DNA of 5,873 nt. Origin: Planctomycetota bacterium. Its GTDB lineage: Bacteria > Planctomycetota > Phycisphaerae > WQYP01. Where the stretch lies: contig JAJZGH010000277.1 of assembly GCA_021798635.1 (NCBI GenBank), positions 1-5,873 of the forward strand. Direction: 5' to 3'. The translations under genes were made by a program, and so were the position numbers. How positions within the stretch are numbered: position 1 is the first letter of the stretch; each line of letters starts with the position of its first letter. A model generated the notes under the pieces. It searched no databases. It was not told the origin of the DNA and saw only the letters and a list, made by a program, of their open reading frames with translations. Of the stretch, positions 1 to 5,873 are shown one piece after another.

Positions 1-596
1 CTTTGGCATCGGATAGCTGGCGCACGCGGCGACATGCTCAACGAAGTCTGCTGTCCACCAAAGGTTTTATTTTGCCGCAACTTGCCGCGGCGATGGTTAC
101 AACACACAATGCCGAACAGCGCAACCGACTGCTGCGGATTTGCATGCAACTGTATCTGCGGCAATTTAACTGGCTGCATCATGGCAGCGCTTTTATCGGC
201 GTGGAGTTCATCACCAATCCGCTGGAGCTACGAAAGCACGGAAAGCCCCAATGGATTCCCGCAGTGGCGGTGGTGCATACCGTCCCGGGATTTCCCGGCG
301 GCTTATATCTGCGTGACAATGATCTGATCATTGGAATTAACGGGCACAAAATTTCAGCATACAACACGGCCACAGCTTTCCGCGCGGAAATTCAGAAATA
401 TCAGCCCGGCAGCAAGATCACTCTGTTATTGCTGCGCGACGGGAAACTGATAAAGGTCGTGGTGCAACTAACCGGCATTCCAACCGATCCGCTGGCCGGG
501 CAGGAACTTTTGAATCAACGGGATCTCATCGTGCAGCACCTGATCGCCAAATATCTCCCCGCAAATCCCCTGATTTTGGCCCCCGCCCTGCGGTAG
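1..596 (+). CDS. PDZ domain-containing protein, 5' end cut off by window edge
   Basis: The reading frame is open from the left edge (first whole codon at position 3) to a TAG at 594-596, giving 197 visible residues. A TTG at position 3 could act as a start, but nothing upstream can be seen, so I treat the gene as partial. Residues about 62-158 read as a PDZ domain: a ligand-loop-like FIGVEF, then PGFPGGLYLRDNDLIIGING, the usual PDZ pattern of a Gly-rich turn, Asp and I-x-x-I-N-G, and closing strands ITLLLLRDGKLIKVVVQL. Residues about 36-60 look helical. PDZ domains bind C-terminal or internal peptides, often in envelope proteases or secretion proteins, but no protease triad or membrane segment lies in the visible part. 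The lost N-terminus could hold a HtrA-like protease, a GspC-like membrane anchor, or neither. The gene converges on the GH31 gene, with 7 bases between stops. PDZ call is firm; overall function is unknown. Confidence 0.8.
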   Translation, partial: LASDSWRTRRHAQRSLLSTKGFILPQLAAAMVTTHNAEQRNRLLRICMQLYLRQFNWLHHGSAFIGVEFITNPLELRKHGKPQWIPAVAVVHTVPGFPGGLYLRDNDLIIGINGHKISAYNTATAFRAEIQKYQPGSKITLLLLRDGKLIKVVVQLTGIPTDPLAGQELLNQRDLIVQHLIAKYLPANPLILAPALR

Positions 597-603
597 TTTT
601 ACG

Positions 604-3600
604 TCACATCGACGGCTTATGCGGCACCAGCACGGAATCGAGATTTATTTGGCCGGTATTGTTTTGATCGCACCGCAGCATGATGGTGTTGTTGCCCGCC
701 GCCAGGGGCAGATAAAGGGCGATATTTTGCCAGGTATCCCAGCTTGGAGTAGAGGGGATGCGCAATTCGCCGGCCATCACACCGTTGACATACACATTCA
801 TGGTTTTAATGGTGTTCAGATCGGCATTGGCCGCACGGAACTCCACGCGGTACTGCCCCGCTGTGTGGCGCCGCAGATAATAGCTGGCACCTGTACCAGG
901 CAACGCAAAGCCTGCGATAAATCCGCCGGCAGTATAGCCGGTGTGATTGGTCATAATGGCTGGCCGTAAACTTGGTGATGGGCCGAACAAGTGTGTATCG
1001 GTATACATATCGTTGCTGGTTTTCAGGGGTACCGTCGGCGGCGTGGGACCGAAGATCGACGCATCCTGCGAATCCAGAATTTCCATTTCTTTATGGATAT
1101 TTTGCATTCCACGCAGATGCACGGTCACTTTTTCGCCCGCTGGAATTTTTACCAGCGTCACCGGGCCGATGACATCAACATCCGTGTGCCAGCCACCGGC
1201 GGCCTGCGAAAGAGCATAGCGATTTTCAACAGCTTGAAGGGCTTGGCCGTTGACCATAACCGCATTTGCGGCCTGGCCATGGACGCGCAGGACAAAATGT
1301 TTGACCGTTGAACTGTACGCACCGGCGTTGGCAGCAAGGTGAATATCGGTGCCGGTATGCAGGCTTTGTGCGGTAATGGCCTGGCGATGGAACTGTCCAT
1401 GTTGATAGTCGTAGGAGTCGCCATCATCATCGTAAAATTCGCCCTGGCTTTCCTGCGCTGCCGGATAAATATCGAGATAAATCATTTCCGGTTTGGCGGT
1501 ATGAATCGCTTTTACCGGATCAGCCGCCGGGATAATGGCTCCGTCTCTGATAAACAGCGGCCAATCCATCCAGGAGTCTTTGTTAAGCTGGTAATTAATC
1601 CATTTACCGCCGGTGAGGCGATCGCCGCGGAAATAATCAATCCAGTCTCCCGGCGGGAGATAGAGCCGCCGGGTTGTGGATTCATCTTTGCCGTCGCCCA
1701 TTTTTTCCACCACGGGCGCGGCCATCATCCAATCACCGAACATCCATTGATCGGTAATAGCGGCGACGTTGTGATCTTTGGGATAAGCAAAGGTTAATGG
1801 CCGAACAATTCCTACGCCCGTTTCAGTGCAGGCCGCATGTTCCAGCGCATACACATAGAAAAACCAGCTGTACCGCTGCCGAATGGCCTGTTTGACGGTT
1901 TCACAGGCCTGATCGCCAAATACCCAGGGCTGTCGGCGTTCACCGAGCGTGCAATGCGTGCGTAACGTGGGGCAAACAGCCGTGAACTGGAACCAGCGCG
2001 TGTAACACTCTGCTGTGGGGTGGCCGCCAAAACCGCCGGTATCCTGTGCCCAGCGCATCTGTCCGAGATTAATGGTGTTAATCATGGCCAGCGTCTGCAG
2101 CCGCATCACCTCAAAGCCGGTATTGATATCCCCGGACCAGGTGGCATAGGCGTAACGTTGTGAACCCAGGTAAAAATTACGGTTAATCGACCACACACGG
2201 TTGCGCGGGCGGTCTTGCCGCTGGCCTTCATATAAAGACTGCTGCATGTGCAAAAATTCAAAATTGCCCATGTAACCGTAATCAGCTTCATCATTCCAGA
2301 AACCTACGATGCCGTGCTGCATGCACTGGTGGGTCCAGGTGGCGTGCCAATACCATTGGCGGCAGATGGGCTTATAGAAATCAACATCCAACGACATCAG
2401 ATGGGAGAAGTAATCGGCAAAAGGCTTTTCGCCCGGCAGGAAAATATCCAGCTTTTTGGCTGTGGCCCCCTGCGTGGTCATAGGCGCAATTTTGCCCTTG
2501 ACCGTGCTGATAATAATGCGGGGCTTCATAATTCCGGTGATCTTGCATTCCAGCGCCCCCGTCCAGTTAATTAAAGCATCGGGATTATCCGGCGTATACA
2601 GAGCCTGCGAATATTTCACGGGATTCCAGCGGAATTCGCCATAATGGCTGGCACCCCAGTCTTTCCAATCAAAATCCAGCGTAAAGTTATCAATGGGAAT
2701 GTCCAGAGCGCGGTAGGTTTCCAGATACTCGCGCAGCAATTCCTGATTGGTGCCCCACTGCGAATTCGTAAAGCCATACGCCCACTTCGGAAACAACGGC
2801 ATTTTCCCACTGGCCAACGCCAGACCCTGAAAAATCTCGGGCGGAGTACCGACAAAAATAAAGACCGTCAGGCTGTTGGGGCGGAAGTAATTGCGGCCAT
2901 AGTTATCCGCTTTGGCATCGCCATAATAAAAGCCGATATCATCCGGGCCGATATGAAAATATCCGCCATCGGAATCCACCAGAATGCCATAGCCGTCAGT
3001 GGTCCAGGTAAAGGGCGCTCCGCCGCCGCCTTCCACCGAGGCTTCAACCTGATATGTGTCATTGGCGACGCCCGCCCCATCTTTAATCAGCGGCAAAATA
3101 TTTTTCGACCAGCACGCTGAATTGCGAATGCCGTAGAACTTGGCCTGGCGGTTGCGCCGAAATGAAAAGCCGGTTTGGGCCTGATCTTTGGGATTGACAT
3201 GTAAAGATTCAGCAGCGGTTTGCTGCAAAAGTACCTGGCCGTGGGAATCCATTATTGTCAGGCGGCACGGATCGCGGCTGACGTGCAATTCAAAGCCACT
3301 GGTAACCATGCGGATGCCATCAACCGTGGAATCCACCTTGGCCGCCGGATCACCCGGGAAAACCGCTTTGGGGTCCAGCACGGGCGTGTGTGGATCGCTT
3401 TTGCCGGCGGCCAAAAGATCCAGCCGCAGAATGTGCGGCGACAGTGGCTGTACCCGCAGCACATCGTTACCAATAACAAACTTAAGGCCGCCAGCCTCTG
3501 CGACAACACTTGAAACCACCCCCAGCGAAGGGGCCTTTGAATTCGCGGCATGGGCCTCGGCGGAAACTGCCGTGGTAAGTGCCGCTGCCGCGGAAATTTT

Positions 3601-3624
3601 GAGAAAATTACGCCGATCCTGCAT
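604..3624 (-). CDS. Tat-exported GH31 family alpha-glycosidase with C-terminal CBM35/CBM6-like module
   Basis: This 1006-residue protein should hydrolyse alpha-linked sugars (glucosidase, xylosidase or galactosidase type) with retention, outside the cytoplasm. Residues 1-26 form a twin-arginine signal (DRRNFLK, a short Ala-rich stretch, AHA before Ala27). In order follow a mutarotase-like beta-sandwich (about 45-260), a GH31 TIM barrel (about 275-620) and a proximal beta-sandwich with RRLYLPPGDWIDY and LFIRDGAIIP (652-700). Next come a DUF5110-like segment with EFYDDDGDSYDY (729-740) and a carbohydrate-binding module (about 870-1004, ending NLDSVLV). Barrel motifs are FTLDFDW (314-320), GFWNDEAD with likely nucleophile Asp445, TWSGD with likely acid/base Asp499, and QDTGGF (527-532). 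The ATG start is backed by GGAG at 3633-3636, 8 bases upstream, and by the intact signal. It is longer than a bare GH31 enzyme because of the C-terminal module. No frameshift or missing key residue is seen. Family is near certain; substrate is not known. Confidence 0.95.
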   Translation of the reverse strand: MQDRRNFLKISAAAALTTAVSAEAHAANSKAPSLGVVSSVVAEAGGLKFVIGNDVLRVQPLSPHILRLDLLAAGKSDPHTPVLDPKAVFPGDPAAKVDSTVDGIRMVTSGFELHVSRDPCRLTIMDSHGQVLLQQTAAESLHVNPKDQAQTGFSFRRNRQAKFYGIRNSACWSKNILPLIKDGAGVANDTYQVEASVEGGGGAPFTWTTDGYGILVDSDGGYFHIGPDDIGFYYGDAKADNYGRNYFRPNSLTVFIFVGTPPEIFQGLALASGKMPLFPKWAYGFTNSQWGTNQELLREYLETYRALDIPIDNFTLDFDWKDWGASHYGEFRWNPVKYSQALYTPDNPDALINWTGALECKITGIMKPRIIISTVKGKIAPMTTQGATAKKLDIFLPGEKPFADYFSHLMSLDVDFYKPICRQWYWHATWTHQCMQHGIVGFWNDEADYGYMGNFEFLHMQQSLYEGQRQDRPRNRVWSINRNFYLGSQRYAYATWSGDINTGFEVMRLQTLAMINTINLGQMRWAQDTGGFGGHPTAECYTRWFQFTAVCPTLRTHCTLGERRQPWVFGDQACETVKQAIRQRYSWFFYVYALEHAACTETGVGIVRPLTFAYPKDHNVAAITDQWMFGDWMMAAPVVEKMGDGKDESTTRRLYLPPGDWIDYFRGDRLTGGKWINYQLNKDSWMDWPLFIRDGAIIPAADPVKAIHTAKPEMIYLDIYPAAQESQGEFYDDDGDSYDYQHGQFHRQAITAQSLHTGTDIHLAANAGAYSSTVKHFVLRVHGQAANAVMVNGQALQAVENRYALSQAAGGWHTDVDVIGPVTLVKIPAGEKVTVHLRGMQNIHKEMEILDSQDASIFGPTPPTVPLKTSNDMYTDTHLFGPSPSLRPAIMTNHTGYTAGGFIAGFALPGTGASYYLRRHTAGQYRVEFRAANADLNTIKTMNVYVNGVMAGELRIPSTPSWDTWQNIALYLPLAAGNNTIMLRCDQNNTGQINLDSVLVPHKPSM

Positions 3625-3667
3625 GGATAAAACTCCAAATCAATTTTTATGTAGGCGGCGAAACGTA

Positions 3668-3695
3668 GTTTTACCGGCAATCAGGGATTTGTCAA
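3668..3695 (-). promoter_or_regulatory. Predicted sigma70-type promoter for the GH31 gene
   Basis: Read on the minus strand, the gap upstream of the GH31 gene has a perfect -35 box TTGACA (3690-3695), a 16-base spacer and a -10 box TAAAAC (3668-3673, 4 of 6 matches to TATAAT). Transcription would begin near 3660, leaving a leader of roughly 35-40 bases that includes the GGAG ribosome binding site. This suggests that the GH31 gene can be transcribed apart from the hydrolase gene upstream. No operator-like inverted repeat overlaps it convincingly. Motif match only. Confidence 0.5.
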
Positions 3696-3747
3696 ACCAA
3701 GCGGAGCGAAATTTTGTGCCCATGAGCCGCTGATGGCCGTTTTGTCT

Positions 3748-4611
3748 TCACTCCGCGCTGTTTGCGTTGCGGGCAATCCAAGGTGCTACATAGCGGCGAA
3801 TATACTCTGGGCAGGCGGAAAACCCATGGGTTCCCCAATGATTGCAATCATCCACCAGGGCGGGCGTCCAGATATCCTGATGTACTTTTGCATAAAGATT
3901 CTCCGTGTCACAAAGTTTCGCAGGCCGTTTGAAGCCAACAAAACCGCAGGAGACATGCGGCTTACGGTCGCTGGTGCCGAACAAACATGTTCCAATTCCC
4001 AGTACGATCCAGTCACGATGGGAATAAAAATTATAAATCCCCTTCCGCAATCGCCGCAGGGCCGGACGTAAATCATAGGTGCTTGAAACCGCCCCGCTGA
4101 GAAACACCAATCCGTCAATGCTGCGATCCGGCGGCAGCATTTCGACCGCAAAAATCGCCGGCCCGGCACCGCCGCTGTTAGCCACCACATGCACCGGGCG
4201 GCCTGGATACTGATCCTGATAGCTTTGAATGATCTGCACCAGCTCGGCGGCCCTGGCCCGGTTTCGCCGCAGCCACATTAAATTCGGAAAGTACCCTTCC
4301 GGAAACGCGATGCCCCAGTAAAATATCCGCACTGCACCGGGAACCGCGCCGAGCAGACCATCCACCATGGCCTGTGCATACGGGCCTGCGGCCTCAATAC
4401 CCGGAAGAATGAGAGTAAGCCCGTGCTCTAAATCAGCGGTGCTAACAGCGGATTGCCGAAAGAAAGGCCGGCCATAAAAGCGCTCCACCAGCAGCCGAAA
4501 AAACTCGTCGCGGCCTTGTCGGATATCGGCCGCTTTCCGGCGCAGTTGGAGAGACCGCTTTTCCCGTCTGGCGGCGCGATCGGCATTGATTGGGGAATTG
4601 CGATTTCGCAC
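3748..4611 (-). CDS. Alpha/beta-hydrolase fold protein
   Basis: From the preferred GTG start this is 287 residues. It has the layout of an alpha/beta hydrolase (esterase, lipase or acyltransferase type): a strand and oxyanion-type turn TLILPGIEAAGPYA (about 66-79), then a nucleophile elbow HVVANSGGAG with likely Ser146. Candidate triad partners are Asp200 in SHRDWIV and His258 or His262 in NHWGTHGF near the C-terminus. The first 50 residues are very rich in Arg and Lys, with no signal peptide or membrane segment, so it is probably cytoplasmic. The elbow is A-N-S-G-G rather than the common G-x-S-x-G. GTG at 4609-4611 is chosen because AAAGGA lies 6 bases upstream; an in-frame ATG at 4672-4674 would give 308 residues but has no visible ribosome binding site. 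It lies just downstream of the radical SAM gene on the same strand and may share its transcript. The substrate cannot be told from sequence. Confidence 0.85.
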   Translation of the reverse strand: MRNRNSPINADRAARREKRSLQLRRKAADIRQGRDEFFRLLVERFYGRPFFRQSAVSTADLEHGLTLILPGIEAAGPYAQAMVDGLLGAVPGAVRIFYWGIAFPEGYFPNLMWLRRNRARAAELVQIIQSYQDQYPGRPVHVVANSGGAGPAIFAVEMLPPDRSIDGLVFLSGAVSSTYDLRPALRRLRKGIYNFYSHRDWIVLGIGTCLFGTSDRKPHVSCGFVGFKRPAKLCDTENLYAKVHQDIWTPALVDDCNHWGTHGFSACPEYIRRYVAPWIARNANSAE

Positions 4612-4617
4612 GGAATA

Positions 4618-4623
4618 TCCTTT
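4618..4623 (-). promoter_or_regulatory. Ribosome binding site that favours the GTG start of the hydrolase gene
   Basis: On the minus strand AAAGGA sits 6 bases before the GTG at 4609-4611, a good match and spacing. The alternative ATG at 4672-4674 is preceded by an A/T-mixed stretch with no purine-rich match to the 16S rRNA tail. This argues that the extra 21 residues of the longer reading are untranslated leader. Confidence 0.55.
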
Positions 4624-4699
4624 ATTGCTCAAGCAGTGCCAGCAACTTCCATGCGATATGGTAGGTAGCGGCATTGCGGAAATTGATTACGGCGGTTCA

Positions 4700-5873
4700 T
4701 CACGGTCCCGCCGCGTATGTCACCACGTGACGCCGGCCGTGAAAAAATGCCCGCCGGCGAATCTCGGTGCATTCCGCGCTGTACAACCGCTCCCCCAACC
4801 AATACAACCCTTCGCGCAGCTGCGCTGGCGACATAAGTTGTGGCTGGAAGTTCACATCAAATAATGTGCATAAATCCCATCGTCCGGGCTGCAAGATTCG
4901 CTGCTGGTGAACCAGCCGGTGGTATAAGGGCGTGCCGGGGAAGGCCGTCAGGACTGTAATCTGGACTTCAAACAATGGCACATCCATGGCGAAATCCAGC
5001 ACCTGCTGGAATATTTCCGGTGTATGGGTATCCAAGCCCAGGATAAAACAGCCATTGACGGTAATCCCGTGCCCCTGAATGGTGCGCAGTGCTTCTTTGT
5101 ATTTCTCCGCCCAGCGCGCCTTGATATTACGCCGCATCTCAATACCGCCAAGTTCAGCCGATGCGGGGCTTTCCAGTCCTACCAAAATCTGCCGACAGCC
5201 CGCGCGTCGCATGGCATCCAGCAGCACGCCGTCCTGAGCTACGGAAATGTCCGTTTCCGTAAACCATTTAAACCTTAAAGGTGTCAAGGCGCGGCATAGA
5301 TCCCGTGACCATGCTTTGTCCACAAATGTATTATCATCCGCAAATTCGACGAAGGCATGTTCCTGTACGCGTTGAATAGCGCGAATATCCCGTACCACCG
5401 TTTCTATCGGGCGCTTGCGATACCGCTGGGTAAGCATCACGGTGGAGGCACAAAAATCACAACGCCAGGGACACCCACGTGAGGTCTGTACTGTGAAGCG
5501 GTTATAGGTGCCAGCATCCAACAAATCGTACCGGGGGATGGGCAATGCTTCCAGGAGTACCGGCGGAAAATCGGCGGCCCGGAAAATGCGGGGACTGTGG
5601 CGCGCCTCGGCTGCCGCAACAACCGCGGGCCATACCGATTCGCCTTCGCCAACCACGACATAGTCCGCATGTTCCGCGGCTTCATCCGGGCAAACACTCA
5701 CATGCAACCCTCCCATCGCTACCTTAACGCCCGCCGCGCGCAGACGATCGGCGATGTTGTAGGCTTCAAATACCTGCGCGGAAAATGTGCTGATCGCCAC
5801 AAGGTCGCAGCAGTAAAGCTGGGATGGCTCGGAGTGATCCGATTCGGCTTCAAAATATCGCAAGTCATGTCCT
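4700..5873 (-). CDS. B12-binding-type radical SAM protein, N-terminus cut off by window edge
   Basis: The frame is open to the right edge of the window and ends at a TGA at 4700-4702. Residues are numbered here from a TTG at 5861-5863, which is probably internal because the frame continues upstream as G-H-D. Residues 1-80 match the second half of a cobalamin-binding-type domain (DLVAISTFSAQ, then VAMGGLHVSVCPDEA and VVVGEGE); roughly 35-50 residues look to be missing. The radical SAM core follows: SRGCPWRCDFC gives the CxxxCxxC cluster ligands Cys131, Cys135 and Cys138, with FADDNTFVD (174-182), GLES (229-232) and GCFILGLD (271-278). The C-terminus (about 295-375, with TAFPGTPLY and LMSPAQL) resembles DUF4070. 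Such proteins bind a 4Fe-4S cluster and cleave SAM to start radical chemistry, often methylation or ring formation on lipids or natural products. Whether cobalamin is bound cannot be judged, since the start of that domain is missing. It is likely co-transcribed with the hydrolase gene. Confidence 0.92.
   Translation of the reverse strand, partial: GHDLRYFEAESDHSEPSQLYCCDLVAISTFSAQVFEAYNIADRLRAAGVKVAMGGLHVSVCPDEAAEHADYVVVGEGESVWPAVVAAAEARHSPRIFRAADFPPVLLEALPIPRYDLLDAGTYNRFTVQTSRGCPWRCDFCASTVMLTQRYRKRPIETVVRDIRAIQRVQEHAFVEFADDNTFVDKAWSRDLCRALTPLRFKWFTETDISVAQDGVLLDAMRRAGCRQILVGLESPASAELGGIEMRRNIKARWAEKYKEALRTIQGHGITVNGCFILGLDTHTPEIFQQVLDFAMDVPLFEVQITVLTAFPGTPLYHRLVHQQRILQPGRWDLCTLFDVNFQPQLMSPAQLREGLYWLGERLYSAECTEIRRRAFFHGRRHVVTYAAGP

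Noticed and set aside
1339..1797. 152-codon plus-strand open frame inside the GH31 gene
   Set aside because: It is antisense to conserved GH31 and DUF5110-like coding sequence. Long antisense frames are common in GC-rich genes, and the product resembles no family I know.
2644..3120. 158-codon plus-strand open frame inside the GH31 gene
   Set aside because: It is antisense to the beta-sandwich and barrel entry of the GH31 enzyme, with no domain or ribosome binding site of its own.
3188..3733. 181-codon open frame on the plus strand over the GH31 start and its promoter
   Set aside because: It lies antisense to a well-supported signal peptide and N-terminal domain, its product is Ser/Arg-rich with no recognisable domain, and it has no convincing start context.
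3701..3756. Inverted repeat GCGGAG/CTCCGC spanning the end of the hydrolase gene
   Set aside because: The arms are only six bases with about 44 bases between them and no T-run follows, so it does not make a credible terminator.
4625..4645. Inverted repeat TTGCT/AGCAA with an 11-base loop just before the hydrolase ribosome binding site
   Set aside because: A five-base, AT-rich stem with a long loop is too weak to claim as a regulatory hairpin.
4612..4674. Longer ATG start for the hydrolase, adding 21 residues
   Set aside because: No ribosome binding site precedes that ATG, whereas the GTG at 4609-4611 has AAAGGA at good spacing. The longer form remains possible.

Overview
This window holds two complete genes and two that run off its edges. 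The whole length is almost solidly coding. Base composition is moderately GC-rich by eye. The set of an exported multidomain GH31 glycosidase with a twin-arginine signal, a PDZ protein and a cobalamin-type radical SAM protein fits an environmental heterotroph of the Planctomycetota/Verrucomicrobiota kind. That placement is inference from style of gene content, not from a marker gene.

Layout. Positions 1-596 (+) carry the 3' part of a gene for a protein with a C-terminal PDZ domain; its 5' end lies outside the window. It converges, with only 7 bases between the stop codons, on a large minus-strand gene (604-3624). This encodes a Tat-exported GH31 family alpha-glycosidase with a DUF5110-like segment and a C-terminal CBM35/CBM6-like carbohydrate-binding module. 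The 123-base gap upstream of it holds a good sigma70-type promoter (perfect TTGACA, 16-base spacer, TAAAAC) and a GGAG ribosome binding site. Further upstream on the same strand lie an alpha/beta-hydrolase gene (3748-4611, or to 4674 with a less likely start) and a B12-binding-type radical SAM gene (4700 to the window end, start missing).

How they work together. The radical SAM and hydrolase genes are close, on the same strand and in order, so they may be co-transcribed and act on one small-molecule or lipid substrate; this is inference. The GH31 gene follows in the same direction but has its own promoter, so it may be a separate unit for polysaccharide or oligosaccharide breakdown outside the cytoplasm. 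The PDZ gene is on the opposite strand and shows no functional link.

I found no RNA gene, mobile element, CRISPR array or tandem repeat, and no strong sign of a previously undescribed system. The points most worth following are the radical SAM/hydrolase pair and the substrate of the GH31 enzyme.
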